Origin: Lachnospiraceae bacterium
GTDB lineage: Bacteria; Bacillota; Clostridia; Lachnospirales; Lachnospiraceae
Length of the DNA: 64,000 bases
Assembly (NCBI GenBank): GCA_910573755.1
Contig: CAJTBO010000006.1
Span: 117,332-181,331 of the forward strand
Direction of reading: 5' to 3'
Made by a program: the position numbers and the translations under genes. The notes beneath the pieces are model-generated. The model had not been told where the DNA came from. It saw only the letters and a list, made by a program, of their open reading frames with translations, and made no database searches. Of this stretch, positions 19,121 through 28,899 are shown one piece after another. The first letter of the stretch is position 1. Each line of letters begins with the position of its first letter.

Positions 19121-19169
19121 AAAAACCGCACCCCTGCAGCAATTTTCCTGCAAAAGAGATGCGGTTTCT
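19121..19169. terminator. Bidirectional terminator-like hairpin
   Basis: Arms AAACCGCA (19123-19130) and TGCGGTTT (19160-19167). On the minus strand it is followed by a run of six T, suited to ending the small membrane-peptide transcript; on the plus strand by TTTCTTTTAT. Confidence 0.7.
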
Positions 19170-19255
19170 TTTATATCTCAATAAATCTCTCATAACATGG
19201 TTGAGTGTGTAGTGCCTGCCGTCTTATCATACATCAGTCGCACACGAATCCCACA

Positions 19256-19402
19256 TCAGTCATAGAGAGATGCTCCATATTTTATTTTCCGGTATATTTT
19301 TTTACCCAATATTAAAAACAAAGCTACAAAAAGGTACAAAGTAGATGCTACACCTGCTACCGCCTCCAAAATAATAACAAGTAAATATCCGATATTCATC
19401 AT
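19256..19402 (-). CDS. Small hydrophobic membrane peptide, toxin-like
   Basis: A 48-aa peptide starting MMNIGYLLVIILEAVAG, a single long membrane segment followed by a basic tail (LGKKIYRKIKYG). AGGAG lies nine bases upstream. The leader RNA holds a short hairpin (CCCG/CGGG), and further up a tiny reading frame behind AGGAGG (MKTEM) that overlaps a 9-bp hairpin (19448-19474, AAAACAGAA/TTCTGTTTT). The overall plan, a membrane peptide with structured leader and own terminator, resembles type I toxins, but no convincing antisense promoter was found. It may also be an ordinary small membrane protein. Confidence 0.55.
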   Translation of the reverse strand: MMNIGYLLVIILEAVAGVASTLYLFVALFLILGKKIYRKIKYGASLYD

Positions 19403-19644
19403 ATAATTTTCTCCTCTCATTCCTATTTCCCGCTTCAACGGGTACACAAAACAGAATGATCACATTTCTGTTTTCATCCTCCTGTCCGTTTTTCCGTCGT
19501 ATACCGCTATCAAGCGCTGCAGGATATTCCTGCGAAACGACTCTCCATCTCTCAACGGGAAATAAACCCATGCGCTTCATGCGCGGGCACTATTTAATCT
19601 ATTTCTCCTCATAATTTTTTTGCTTTTTGGAATAAAAGGAATTC

Positions 19645-20109
19645 TTATTTTTCTCCATCCTGTCTGTGAATGTATTGCAAGATAACGGTATTACTGAACA
19701 CTTCACATAATCCGTCAAAAGAACGGGCCGTCTGCCCTAAAAAATGTGTACCCGAAAAGATTCTTTCCGGCAGGATACCGGCTGCATTGCCGCTCCGACA
19801 CCGAAGATTGGCCCGCTGTACTGTTTTACGGGGCGCCAGAGCAGAATTCCCCTGTACCTGCCCTTTAGGAACATATGCCTGTGTCGGAACGCCTTTCTGC
19901 GGCGTACTGAAAACGGAAGCATCCTCCTTCTGCGGCGTACTGAAAGCAGTCACAACAGAATCCCGCTCCGCACTTACCAAAGCCGTTTCCTGATATGCCA
20001 AACAGAGATCAGCCGGCACATTGTCACAGCAGATCCCTGAAAAAAGAATACATATGATACATAAGATCCATATCAGCACAGCAGATATTCCCTTCTTTTT
20101 CAGACGCAT
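19645..20109 (-). CDS. Small exported protein, unknown family
   Basis: A 154-aa protein with a basic head and a hydrophobic segment (GISAVLIWILCIICILFSG) followed by two Cys, a signal peptide or anchor. The middle holds two copies of FSTPQK eight residues apart (TAFSTPQKEDASVFSTPQKG), and the C-terminal half is Arg- and Ser-rich. The ATG at 20109 has GAAGGGAG upstream; a TTG three bases earlier is also possible. No family was recognised. Confidence 0.55.
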   Translation of the reverse strand: MRLKKKGISAVLIWILCIICILFSGICCDNVPADLCLAYQETALVSAERDSVVTAFSTPQKEDASVFSTPQKGVPTQAYVPKGQVQGNSALAPRKTVQRANLRCRSGNAAGILPERIFSGTHFLGQTARSFDGLCEVFSNTVILQYIHRQDGEK

Positions 20110-20147
20110 CAAACGCTCCCTTCATGCAGCTTGTCTTTTCCTGCTTC

Positions 20148-20190
20148 ATCATATGGAGACCCAAACACCCGCGCCCAGCCTCCATATGAT
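20148..20190 (-). promoter_or_regulatory. Perfect 11-bp hairpin between prfB and the exported-protein gene
   Basis: ATCATATGGAG (20148-20158) pairs with CTCCATATGAT (20180-20190). It lies 12 bases past the prfB stop. No U tract follows on the minus strand, so termination is uncertain. Confidence 0.5.
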
Positions 20191-20201
20191 CAAACGAACC
20201 C

Positions 20202-21321
20202 CTATGCTTCCTGCGGCGGCCTGTGAATCCATTTCAGATAGGCATTGATAAAGGAGTCTAACGCGCCGTCCATCACCGCATCCACATTGCCGCTCTCCTC
20301 CTCTGTCCTTAAATCTTTTACCAGTTTATAAGGCTGCATCACATAGGAACGGATCTGGTTGCCCCAGCCGATCTCTTTCACGTCCCCACGAATATCCGAG
20401 AGCTTATCCGCATTCTCCTCCTGCTTCAGCATATAGAGTTTCGCTTTCAGCATCTGCATCGCCTTATCCTTGTTCTGGAACTGGCTCCGCTCGTTCTGGC
20501 AGGTTACAACAATACCTGTCGGGAAATGCGTGATACGGATTGCCGAGGACGTCTTATTAATGTGCTGTCCGCCGGCGCCGCTGCTGCGGTAGGTATCGAT
20601 CCGGATATCCTCATCCTTCACCTCAATATCCAGATCTTCCTCAATATCCGGCATCACGTCCAGCGATACAAAGGATGTCTGCCGCTTGCCCTGGGCATTA
20701 AAAGGAGAGATCCGGACAAGGCGGTGCACGCCTTTTTCGGATTTCAGATAGCCGTAGGCATTCTCGCCGTTGATCTGGAAAGTTACGGATTTGATACCCG
20801 CCTCATCGCCGTCCAGCATATCCAGCGTCTCGACCTGATAGCCTTTTTTCTCCGCCCATCTCGTGTACATGCGATAGAGCATACTGCACCAGTCGCAGCT
20901 CTCCGTGCCGCCCGCTCCGGCGTTCAGCTTCAAGATCGCATTGTTCTTATCATACTCCCCGTCCAGCAGCGTACTGATACGCACATTCTCGAAGGTGCGC
21001 ACAAATTCATCCAGCTCCTGCCGGATCTCCGGCACCAGCTCCGCATCCTCCTCCTCGTAACCCATCTCGATCAGCGTCAGGATGTCCTCATACTGCTGTG
21101 ACAATCCGTTCATCGTATCCACGATACCCTTTAACTGTTTGGATTCGATCACCTTTTTATTGGAAATCTCAGGATCATCCCAGAATCCCGGGGCCTGCAT
21201 CTCCATCTCCAGTTCCTCGATCCGTTTTTCCCTGTCAGCGAGGTTAAAGTGAATCCCTCACTTCCGCTAAGGGTGTCTCGTAAGCAAGAAGTTCCTGCTT
21301 CATGTTATCCAGTTCTACCAT
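20202..21321 (-). CDS. prfB: Peptide chain release factor 2, made by programmed +1 frameshift
   Basis: A 372-aa release factor that reads UGA and UAA. Translation starts at the ATG at 21321 (MVELDNMKQELLAYETPLAE; AAGGTGGTGA upstream), meets an in-frame stop after codon 25, and must shift +1 to continue NLADREKRIEELEMEMQAPG. The main frame holds the SPF tripeptide (VRISPFNAQGKR) and the catalytic GGQ (SSGAGGQHINKTSSAIR). Without the shift only a 25-aa peptide is made. Length after shifting is normal for RF2. Confidence 0.95.
21243..21261 (-). promoter_or_regulatory. prfB programmed frameshift site with TAA as the stop
   Basis: Minus strand codons run GTG AGG GAT TCA CTT TAA C. CTT (21249-21247) is the slippery Leu codon and TAA (21246-21244) the in-frame stop; GAGGG upstream can act as the internal Shine-Dalgarno-like stimulator, a little further away than the usual AGGGGG. 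In the standard bacterial site the stop is UGA, which only RF2 reads; here it is UAA, which RF1 also reads. Confidence 0.85.
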
Positions 21322-21534
21322 TATCAGAATCACCACCTTGTATTTTATTTTATATCTATGAAAATTGCTGCGGCATGTTACGGAGAAGGACACAATCTGT
21401 TTCGCCCACCGATCCAAAATGAAAAGCCCTGTATCTGTTTATCACCGCCACAGCATAGTTTCATCTGCCGGACCATCTCTCCCCTGATAAACCGCACCGG
21501 TTCGCGTTGCAAATCGCACGGTCTCTCATCCTAT

Positions 21535-24099
21535 CTAACGTTTTCCACAGCAATTTTTATATTTCTTGCCGCTTCCGCAGGGGCACGGATCGTTTGGGTA
21601 GATCTTCGCCGCCGCTCTCTTCACCGGCGTCTTTGCAAGTGTATCGTCCTTGTTTGTGCCTGTCACTTTCGCAACCTGTTCACGTTCTACCTTTTCCTCC
21701 ACCTTGACATGCATCAGGAGCCTTACGGTATCCTCCCGGATATTCTGCGTCATCTCGTCAAACATGGAGTAACCCGCCATCTTGTATTCCACCAGCGGAT
21801 CTCTCTGGCCGTAGGCCTGCAGGCCTGCCCCCTGACGGAGCTGGTCCATATCGTCAATATGTCCCATCCACTTTCTGTCGATGACCTTTAACAGGATCAC
21901 ACGCTCCAGCTCCCGGATCTGTTCGGGATTCGGGAATTCCGCTTCCTTCGCCTCGTAAAGCTTTACCGCCTCGCCTTTGAGCTGCTGTTTCAGATTATCC
22001 TTGTTCGGTTTGGAGAGCCTCTCCTGTGTGACCGGCTCCACCGGAATGATCGGTATGAGCAGGGAGTTCAATTCATTGAAGTCCCATTTTTCCGTATTGT
22101 TGTCGTCGCCGATCGCCATATCCACACAGTTTTCCGCGATATCGGTGATCATCTTGTAGATCACATCCCGCATGCTCTCGCCGTTTAATACCCGGAGCCG
22201 CTCTTCGTAGATGATTTCACGCTGCTCGTTCATCACCTGGTCATATTCCAGCAGATTCTTTCTGATACCGAAGTTGTTGCCCTCTATCTTCTTCTGGGCG
22301 GATTCGATCGCCTTGGTCAGAGAACTGTGCTCGATCTCCTGTCCCTCCGGGATACCCAATGCGTTGAACATCGAGATCATCCGCTCGGAACCGAACAGGC
22401 GCATCAGATCGTCTTCCAGAGAAATATAAAACCGGGACGCGCCGGGATCTCCCTGACGCCCCGAACGTCCGCGCAGCTGGTTATCGATACGCCTCGATTC
22501 ATGCCGCTCCGTACCGATGATCATCAGCCCGCCGGCTGCCCTTGCCTCCTCGTCCAGCTTGATATCCGTACCACGGCCCGCCATATTCGTGGCGATAGTT
22601 ACAGCGCCGTGGATGCCCGCATCCGCTACGATCTCCGCTTCCTGTTCGTGGAACTTCGCGTTCAGCACGTTATGGGGGATGCCCCGTTTGCGCAGCATAT
22701 TGCTGAGTTCCTCCGACGCCTCGATGGTGATCGTACCTACCAGCACCGGCTGCTGCCTTGCATGGCACTCCTCCACCGCGTCACAGATCGCTTTTAACTT
22801 TTCTTTTCTCGTTTTATAAACGCTGTCCTGATAATCCTTCCGGACCACCGGTTTATTGGTCGGGATCTCGATGACATCCATGCCGTAGATCTCCCGGAAC
22901 TCTTTTTCCTCCGTCAGCGCCGTACCGGTCATGCCGGATTTTTTCTCGAATTTATTGAAGAAGTTCTGGAAGGTGATCGTGGCAAGAGTCTTGCTCTCCC
23001 GTTTTACCTTCACATGCTCCTTCGCTTCAATCGCCTGATGCAGGCCGTCTGAATACCGCCTGCCCGGCATGATACGTCCCGTAAACTCGTCCACGATCAA
23101 TACCTGATCGTCCTTCACCACATAGTCCTTGTCCCGGAACATCAGATTGTTGGCGCGCAGCGCCAGATCCATATTGTGCTGGATCTCCAGATTTTCGGAA
23201 TCCGCCAGATTCTCCAGATTAAAGAACTGCTCCACCCGCTTTACGCCGGCTTCCGTCAGCACGACAACCTTGTCCTTTTCATTGACGATAAAGTCGCCGC
23301 TCTCTTCCCGCTGGATGCCCATGATGAAATCCATTTTCGACATCTCTTCCATATCCGCGCCGCGCTGCATCTGCCTCGCCAGAATATCACATGCTTCATA
23401 AAGCTTCGTGGACTTCCCGCTCTGCCCTGAAATGATCAGCGGGGTTCTCGCTTCATCCACCAGCACCGAGTCCACCTCGTCGATAATGGCATAATGGAGG
23501 CTTCTCTGCACAAGCTGCTCCTTATAGATGACCATATTGTCACGCAGATAGTCAAATCCCAGTTCGTTGTTTGTCACATAGGTAATATCGCAGTTATAGG
23601 CTTCCCGTCTCTCATCGTTTTTCATCTGATTCAAAACTACGCCTACAGTAAGCCCCAGAAATTCATGTACCTGTCCCATCCATTCCCGGTCGCGGTTTGC
23701 CAGATAGTCATTGACCGTAACGATATGCACGCCCTTTCCCTCCAGCGCGTTCAGATAGGCAGGCAGGGTGGAAACAAGAGTTTTTCCTTCACCGGTACGC
23801 ATCTCCGCGATACGCCCCTGATGCAGGATGATGCCGCCGATCAGCTGTACCCTGTAGGGTTCCATATTCAGTACACGCCTTGCCGCCTCCCGCACTGTCG
23901 CAAAAGCCTCCGGCAGGATATCGTCCAGCGTCTCGCCTTCTTCCAGTCTCTTTTTAAATTCCTTTGTCTTACCTTTTAACTGTTCATCGTCCATGTCCAT
24001 CATCCCGCTGCGCAGGGACTCGATCTTATCCACAATGGGCATGATCCGCTTCAGTTCTCTCTGGCTGTGTGTGCCAAAGACTTTGTTGATCACATTCAT
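21535..24099 (-). CDS. secA: Preprotein translocase ATPase SecA
   Basis: An 854-aa DEAD-type motor for Sec-dependent export. Walker A region [13 protein letters not shown]-box-like Walker [16 protein letters not shown], helicase motif [27 protein letters not shown] and [11 protein letters not shown] are all present. The C-terminus carries the SEC-C zinc motif [20 protein letters not shown] lies just before the ATG at 24099. It precedes prfB on the same strand, the usual Firmicute order; the 213-base gap may allow co-transcription. Confidence 0.98.
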   Translation of the reverse strand: MNVINKVFGTHSQRELKRIMPIVDKIESLRSGMMDMDDEQLKGKTKEFKKRLEEGETLDDILPEAFATVREAARRVLNMEPYRVQLIGGIILHQGRIAEMRTGEGKTLVSTLPAYLNALEGKGVHIVTVNDYLANRDREWMGQVHEFLGLTVGVVLNQMKNDERREAYNCDITYVTNNELGFDYLRDNMVIYKEQLVQRSLHYAIIDEVDSVLVDEARTPLIISGQSGKSTKLYEACDILARQMQRGADMEEMSKMDFIMGIQREESGDFIVNEKDKVVVLTEAGVKRVEQFFNLENLADSENLEIQHNMDLALRANNLMFRDKDYVVKDDQVLIVDEFTGRIMPGRRYSDGLHQAIEAKEHVKVKRESKTLATITFQNFFNKFEKKSGMTGTALTEEKEFREIYGMDVIEIPTNKPVVRKDYQDSVYKTRKEKLKAICDAVEECHARQQPVLVGTITIEASEELSNMLRKRGIPHNVLNAKFHEQEAEIVADAGIHGAVTIATNMAGRGTDIKLDEEARAAGGLMIIGTERHESRRIDNQLRGRSGRQGDPGASRFYISLEDDLMRLFGSERMISMFNALGIPEGQEIEHSSLTKAIESAQKKIEGNNFGIRKNLLEYDQVMNEQREIIYEERLRVLNGESMRDVIYKMITDIAENCVDMAIGDDNNTEKWDFNELNSLLIPIIPVEPVTQERLSKPNKDNLKQQLKGEAVKLYEAKEAEFPNPEQIRELERVILLKVIDRKWMGHIDDMDQLRQGAGLQAYGQRDPLVEYKMAGYSMFDEMTQNIREDTVRLLMHVKVEEKVEREQVAKVTGTNKDDTLAKTPVKRAAAKIYPNDPCPCGSGKKYKNCCGKR

Positions 24100-24176
24100 G
24101 CTTTGCCTCCGTTTGACTGTAACCTGCCGGCCTCCGCAACGCTTTACCGGCAGGCGTACTAAACCCAGATTAAAGT

Positions 24177-24205
24177 ATTATAGCAGAAAATGACACGGTG
24201 TTCAA
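24177..24205 (-). promoter_or_regulatory. Predicted sigma-A promoter of secA
   Basis: Minus strand: -35 TTGAAC, 17-base spacer, -10 TATAAT, about 80 bases before the secA start codon. A hairpin (CCTGCCGG/CCGGCAGG, 24123-24154) lies in the resulting leader. Confidence 0.65.
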
Positions 24206-24313
24206 CTAAAAATACACGAACCGTGTAGCAGTTCAACCTTCGGCTTTACTGCTGCCGGAACATTTCCCGCCCCTTTCGCATATCGTAACAATAAAACACA
24301 GTGGAGACTTTTC

Positions 24314-24865
24314 ATGATGAAAGAAACAATGCCTTCTAAGGAAAACAGCTGCAATTTTTCCGGTATCCGCCCGGCTATGGCAGACCTCTCCTGGCCGCCC
24401 CTGCGGGTATGCGGAAAAAATCCCGCCTATGCAAATCTTCTCAGCATAGATCACTCCGGCATGGTATCGGAAATGACTGCGATTACCCAATATATCAGCA
24501 ACGAAAACCGCCTTTCCGCCGAGTTGTGTCCCCTCGCGAGATCCATCCTCGGCATCGCAATGGCGGAAATGATGCACCTGCAGAAACTGGGGGAACTGAT
24601 CTGCCTGCTGGGCGGAAACGTGGATTATACGGCAAGATACCGGGGCGGAAAACCACGTATGTGGACGCCGCGGTATCTCTCCTCCCCCTCCGGCGCAAGG
24701 GAAATGCTGCTGGCGGATATCGAAAGCGAAAAACAGGCGATCGCCCAGTATACGGCACATATCAAAATGATGGATGACGCGGATGTGAACGCCCTGCTCA
24801 AAAGAATCATCGCAGACGAGGAATACCACATCATACTGCTGCAGGGGCTCCTTGCGGAGATGTAA
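24314..24865 (+). CDS. Ferritin-like di-iron protein
   Basis: A 183-aa protein with a four-helix ferritin-like fold: metal-ligand motifs are ExxH in AMAEMMHLQKLGEL and ExxH in IIADEEYHIILLQG, plus Glu residues in SEMTAITQYISNEN and IESEKQAIAQYTAH. This pattern is shared by rubrerythrin/manganese-catalase-like (and CotJC-like) proteins. GTGGAG precedes tandem ATG codons at 24314. The exact substrate is not clear: oxidative-stress defence or iron handling are usual for the fold. Confidence 0.82.
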   Translation: MMKETMPSKENSCNFSGIRPAMADLSWPPLRVCGKNPAYANLLSIDHSGMVSEMTAITQYISNENRLSAELCPLARSILGIAMAEMMHLQKLGELICLLGGNVDYTARYRGGKPRMWTPRYLSSPSGAREMLLADIESEKQAIAQYTAHIKMMDDADVNALLKRIIADEEYHIILLQGLLAEM

Positions 24866-24881
24866 AACCGCCGCCCGGCGC

Positions 24882-24910
24882 TTTACACCTTTACGGGCAT
24901 TTGCTATAAT
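24882..24910 (+). promoter_or_regulatory. Predicted promoter of the 63-aa conserved protein
   Basis: -35 TTTACA, 17-base spacer ending TTTGC, -10 TATAAT. The same -35, spacer length and TGCTATAAT core stand before the paralogue at 46 kb. Confidence 0.75.
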
Positions 24911-24962
24911 AAAACTGTAAACGATAACCCGTAAACAAGGTAAACGGAAAGCAGGTGATGAT

Positions 24963-25154
24963 ATGCCGGCAGATATCGAAGTTACAAAAGCAGCTCTCGA
25001 TGATTTCAAAAAAATTCAGGAGTATATGCTATTAGCGAAAAAAGAAAATGCTACCGAAACATACGCCAAACTAAAAGATGAATATCTGACCATAAAAGCC
25101 CTTCTTAGTGTTTCAGGCGTAAATCTTGCGGATATCGATAAGATCAAAGAATAA
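24963..25154 (+). CDS. Small conserved protein, copy 1 (63 aa)
   Basis: A highly charged, soluble, helical protein with no membrane segment. It shares the pattern DF-x2-IQ-x2-ML plus a C-terminal SG(V/I)NL-x3-DKIKE with a 60-aa protein at 46074-46256. The start lies behind AGGTGATGAT. Both copies have the same promoter layout, and each ends in an identical DKIKE. The family was not recognised; conservation of two copies suggests a real regulatory or partner protein. Confidence 0.75.
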   Translation: MPADIEVTKAALDDFKKIQEYMLLAKKENATETYAKLKDEYLTIKALLSVSGVNLADIDKIKE

Positions 25155-25281
25155 CTCTCACACGATCCAAACGGATCAGACGGATCAGACAGGAGGCTGA
25201 CCATCCATTGATCAGCTTCTTGTTGTTACGCCAGCCAAAACAAAAGAAGAATCATCAGACAGCGAGGAAGGAGCCCGCCCT

Positions 25282-26145
25282 ATGTGGATTGCCGAAAACT
25301 GGAAAGATTATGAAGTCATTGATACCTCCTCGGGAGAAAAACTCGAACGCTGGGGGAAATACCTGCTTGTACGCCCGGACCCGCAGGTGATCTGGAATAC
25401 GCCTAAAAATCACAGTGGCTGGAAAAAGAAAAACGCCCATTATCACAGAAGCAATAAAGGCGGCGGTGAATGGGAATTTTTTGACCTGCCGGAAGAATGG
25501 AGTATCCACTATAAAGAACTGACCTTCCGCTTAAAGCCGTTCAGTTTCAAGCACACCGGGCTTTTTCCGGAACAGGCCGTCAACTGGGACTGGTTTTCCG
25601 GACTGATCCGGCACGCGGAACGTCCTATAAAGGTGCTGAACCTTTTCGCCTATACCGGCGGCGCCACGGTTTCCGCCGCAAAAGCAGGCGCAAGCGTGAC
25701 CCACGTGGACGCCTCCAAAGGAATGGTCACCTGGGCAAAAGAAAACGCGGCATCTTCCGGCCTTTCGGATGCGCCGATCCGCTGGCTGGTAGATGACTGC
25801 GTAAAATTCGTGGAACGGGAGATCCGCCGCGGCAATCATTACGATGCGGTGATCATGGACCCTCCCTCCTACGGCAGAGGCCCCGGCGGTGAGGTCTGGA
25901 AAATGGAAGAAAGCATTTTCCCATTCCTGACACTCGTGTCACAATTATTGTCGGACAGGCCGCTCTTTGTGCTGCTGAATTCCTATACGACAGGACTGCA
26001 GCCCGCCGTGCTTTCCTATATGATGAATACCGTTTTCACAAGCCGTTTCGGCGGCCGCGTGGAAGCCGAAGAGATTGGACTCCCTGTGACAAAGAGTTCC
26101 CTTGTTCTGCCCTGCGGCGCATCCGGGCGGTGGATCTTAAAATAG
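25282..26145 (+). CDS. SAM-dependent rRNA methyltransferase, RlmI/RlmK-like
   Basis: A 287-aa class I methyltransferase. Motif I is VLNLFAYTGGATVSAAKAGA, followed by HVDASKGMVTWAKEN and the catalytic-type DPPSYGRGPGG motif of rRNA/DNA base methylases. The N-terminal part (WIAENWKDYEVIDTSSGEKL) is a short substrate-binding domain. GGAAGGAG precedes the ATG. The closest known function is 23S rRNA cytosine or guanine methylation (RlmI/RlmK group), but the exact target base is not fixed by sequence alone. Confidence 0.85.
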   Translation: MWIAENWKDYEVIDTSSGEKLERWGKYLLVRPDPQVIWNTPKNHSGWKKKNAHYHRSNKGGGEWEFFDLPEEWSIHYKELTFRLKPFSFKHTGLFPEQAVNWDWFSGLIRHAERPIKVLNLFAYTGGATVSAAKAGASVTHVDASKGMVTWAKENAASSGLSDAPIRWLVDDCVKFVEREIRRGNHYDAVIMDPPSYGRGPGGEVWKMEESIFPFLTLVSQLLSDRPLFVLLNSYTTGLQPAVLSYMMNTVFTSRFGGRVEAEEIGLPVTKSSLVLPCGASGRWILK

Positions 26146-26195
26146 GGCATCAACCCCGCTTCCTCATCCCGTCCGGAATCCGCAGCGCCGTTTTG

Positions 26196-26774
26196 TTAAA
26201 ATTCATTAATGAGGGCCGCTACCGACGCGCCCCATATGATAAACAGGATCGCATACAGTGCCAGCTTGATCAGCCAGACGATCAGAAACGCCTTGCAGAA
26301 ATTCGCTTTGCTCTTCTTTTCCGTATTGCCGAAAGCCCAGACAAGCATCAGGATTATGCCGATACAGGGCACGAAGGTTGACAGAACCAAAAGGCCTACC
26401 CATTCGCCCGTGCCCACCGGTTCTTCCATTTCCATCGGCGTAAGGCTCGGTCCCTGAAAAGGGCCCTGATTATAGTTCGCATAGGGCTGGCCGTAAGCAT
26501 AATTATTCTGTCCCTGCCCGTAATTATTTGCGTTATTCTGCGGCTGGCCGTAACCGCCCGCGTTATTGTCATTCCGGAACTGGCCGTAACCGTTTCCCGT
26601 ATTCTGCGGCTGGCTATAGCTGTCTGCCGTACTCTGAGACTGACCGTAATCATTTGCCGTATTCTGCGGCTGGCCGTAAGCATTTGACGCTGGCTGGTCC
26701 TGATAAGGATTTCCGCTGAACTGTCCGCTTACCGTGGTATCGGGTTCCTGATTATTATTGTTCCAACTATCCAT
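26196..26774 (-). CDS. Membrane protein with Gln/Asn/Tyr/Gly-rich low-complexity N-terminus
   Basis: A 192-aa protein. Residues 1-95 are built of imperfect repeats of the type YGQPQN-x-ANDYGQ, prion-like in composition. Residues 105-190 hold two membrane segments (WVGLLVLSTFVPCIGIILML and the AFLIVWLIKLALYAILFIIW region). AAAGGAG precedes the ATG. Such proteins are common in Lachnospiraceae with unknown role. The repeats are also visible at DNA level and could expand or contract. Confidence 0.75.
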   Translation of the reverse strand: MDSWNNNNQEPDTTVSGQFSGNPYQDQPASNAYGQPQNTANDYGQSQSTADSYSQPQNTGNGYGQFRNDNNAGGYGQPQNNANNYGQGQNNYAYGQPYANYNQGPFQGPSLTPMEMEEPVGTGEWVGLLVLSTFVPCIGIILMLVWAFGNTEKKSKANFCKAFLIVWLIKLALYAILFIIWGASVAALINEF

Positions 26775-26831
26775 CTTTTATCTCCTTTTTTCTTAATAGT
26801 TCCCCTCCGTTTATACCCTTTTGCACAGCGC

Positions 26832-27326
26832 CTATCTGCCCAGCAGATGCTTTATAATACTTCTGTAACCGGGTATGATCCGTGAAAAAAGATTATTGGG
26901 GGTATATACATAAGGCGGCCTATCCGGAAAATACCTGACCATCCGGATCAAATAGACCGATATCATAAACAGGGCGATCCCGCAAAGCGCCCAGGTGAGT
27001 CCCTTGCACTTTTGCCCCCTGATATACCTCTCAAAGGCAAACCACAAAGCCCACAGGCCCCAGAGCCCTGCTGCCGGGTTCAGCGCCCAGGATCTCAGAA
27101 ACTGTCCCTTCAGCAGGTACAGCACAGCCCTCGTCATGCCGCAGCCGGGACAGGGAAATCCGGTCACGATCACCGAAGGGCAAAAAGCGCCGAACAGGGC
27201 ATGCATCACAAAGTACAGCACTACGACCGCCAGCACCCCCGCTCCATGCTGTCCGATATCCTGTTTTATCCTCCCCCATATAACGGGCAGGGCATTTCGT
27301 ATCTCTCTTTTCATCTTCTCTATCAT
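26832..27326 (-). CDS. DUF2752 family membrane protein
   Basis: A 164-aa protein with three to four membrane segments and the family signature TGFPCPGCGMTRAVLYLLKG. The role is unknown; the Cys pairs are invariant in the family. The start may be the ATG at 27326 or at 27314 (four residues later, behind GAGAAG). It lies just upstream of the low-complexity membrane protein, with a 57-base gap, and may be in one operon with it. Confidence 0.88.
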   Translation of the reverse strand: MIEKMKREIRNALPVIWGRIKQDIGQHGAGVLAVVVLYFVMHALFGAFCPSVIVTGFPCPGCGMTRAVLYLLKGQFLRSWALNPAAGLWGLWALWFAFERYIRGQKCKGLTWALCGIALFMISVYLIRMVRYFPDRPPYVYTPNNLFSRIIPGYRSIIKHLLGR

Positions 27327-27489
27327 ACCATGTAACCGCCGAAAACGCCAGCGCTATCTTCCCCAAAGGGATTGAAATGTAACAATGAGGCCAAAGGCTG
27401 AACCGCTGCACTGAAATCGCAGCGGCCCGGAAACATGTAAATCAGCCCGGCAGGGATTCCGCCCCTCGCCGCAGGCGGCGTTTTGTTTT

Positions 27490-28377
27490 TCAGCCCGGCT
27501 GCCCATGATAGGGGTTCACATGCACCATACAATGCTTGACAGCCGGAAATTCCCTCTCAATGGCAGCATGCACCCGCTCCGCAATGTCATGGCTCTCCTC
27601 CAGCGACTTTCTCCCGTCCGCGGAGAATTCCACATCCACATAGATCTTATCCCCGAAAAGCCGCGTCTTCATGTCATCGATGTTGATCACACCCTCCTCT
27701 TTCCTCACGACCTCCCGCATCCGGTCCACCAGTTCATCCGGGCAGGATTTATCCACCATCTTATCCATAGCGTCCCGGCAGATCTCAAACGCCGCCTTCT
27801 CAATAAACAGGCAGATACCCACGCTTGCCGCCGCATCCAGCACCGGATATCCCATTCTCGCACCGAGAATACCGATAAACGCGCCGACGGAAGAGAGGGC
27901 GTCGGAGCGATGATGCCAGGCATCCGCCAGCAGCGCGCCGGAATTGATTTTTTTCGCCGCTGCCCTCGTATACCAGTACATCCACTCCTTCACCAGAATC
28001 GATACCACTGCCGCAGCCAGCGCAAGCGCCCCAGGCACCGCCAGGTTTCCGTAATTTCCTCCCGCTATCTTCTGTATGCCTTTTATGCCGATCCCGCCGC
28101 CGGTGAACGCCAAAACCGCCGCCAGCAGAAGAGAAGCCATGCACTCCATCCGCTCGTGTCCGTACTGATGGTCCGCATCTGATTTTTTCCGTGACATGGC
28201 GATACCCACGATCACAATGATCGTGCTGAACACGTCCGATGCCGAATGCACCGCATCGGAGATCATGGCGCCGGAAGAGGCAACGATACCTACCGCCAGT
28301 TTCAGCAAAGACAACACCAGATTCACCGCGATACTGACCGCCGACACTTTATATGCAAGGTTATGTTTCTTTTTCAT
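27490..28377 (-). CDS. Cation diffusion facilitator (CDF) metal exporter
   Basis: A 295-aa exporter of divalent metals driven by proton exchange. Six membrane segments are visible; metal-site motifs are ISDAVHSASDVFST in helix 2 and LLADAWHHRSDALSS in helix 5 (H-x3-D type). The C-terminal cytoplasmic dimerisation domain (VINIDDMKTRLFGDKIYVDV) ends with two metal-binding His regions (VKHCMVHVNPYHG). The ATG at 28377 is preferred over the GTG directly before it. The metal (Zn, Mn, Fe or Co) is unknown. Confidence 0.93.
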   Translation of the reverse strand: MKKKHNLAYKVSAVSIAVNLVLSLLKLAVGIVASSGAMISDAVHSASDVFSTIIVIVGIAMSRKKSDADHQYGHERMECMASLLLAAVLAFTGGGIGIKGIQKIAGGNYGNLAVPGALALAAAVVSILVKEWMYWYTRAAAKKINSGALLADAWHHRSDALSSVGAFIGILGARMGYPVLDAAASVGICLFIEKAAFEICRDAMDKMVDKSCPDELVDRMREVVRKEEGVINIDDMKTRLFGDKIYVDVEFSADGRKSLEESHDIAERVHAAIEREFPAVKHCMVHVNPYHGQPG

Positions 28378-28431
28378 CACCTAAAAAAGATCCTTTCAGA
28401 CAATTATTCTTTTCAAGATACAACCCCCGTA

Positions 28432-28899
28432 CTATTCTGTCAAGTTATTTGCTTTATAATTTTGGTTAGCCTCCTCTACCTCAGGCAGTAAGATATCCGT
28501 CACCCTTTTCCATTCCTTTGTCCCTTCCACCTTATATACTTCACTGCGGTTTTTTGCCAGAAATTTTGTCAGTTCATAGCAGTTGATCCATATCTCATTG
28601 TTGCTCTCCTTCTGGGACTCGTCAAATACCAGTTCCAGCCCGAAATGCAGATGTACCGTTTCTATATTATTGACATTCTCCTTCACGCTGTAGCCGGTAT
28701 GCCCCATATAGCCGATCACATCCCCGGCGGTCACGATATCCCCCTCCTTCAGATCCTCCGCATAAGGATAGTTCTGCCGCAGATGCGCATAGTAATAATA
28801 GCGTTTTTTATCAAGACTCCGGATGCCGATCCGCCAGCCGCCGTACTGGTTCCAGCCCAACGCTTCCACATAGCCGGATTCAACGGCGATGATCGGCGT
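28432..28899 (-). pseudogene. M23 metallopeptidase, C-terminal half (split by the mobile element)
   Basis: 155 codons continuing the M23/LytM peptidase fold: PIIAVESGYVEALGWNQYGG, YYYYAHLRQNYPYAEDL, VIGYMGHTGYS and the zinc-binding HLHFG of HxH type. The frame can be read upstream only to a TAA at 28936-28938, inside element sequence, and has no proper start. The N-terminal half with the other zinc ligands lies 4 kb away at 32902-33560. Joining GGT|ACG across the element restores a continuous frame of about 374 aa. Confidence 0.9.

Noticed and set aside
20202..21206. prfB as a single-frame gene starting at 21206
   Set aside because: It would lack the first 38 residues of RF2; the upstream frame and CTT TAA site show a programmed frameshift instead.
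27462..27490. Terminator-like CGCCGCAGGCGGCG followed by TTTTGTTTTT on the plus strand
   Set aside because: No plus-strand gene lies upstream; on the minus strand, the direction of the CDF gene that ends here, there is no T tract. It may still be a hairpin.
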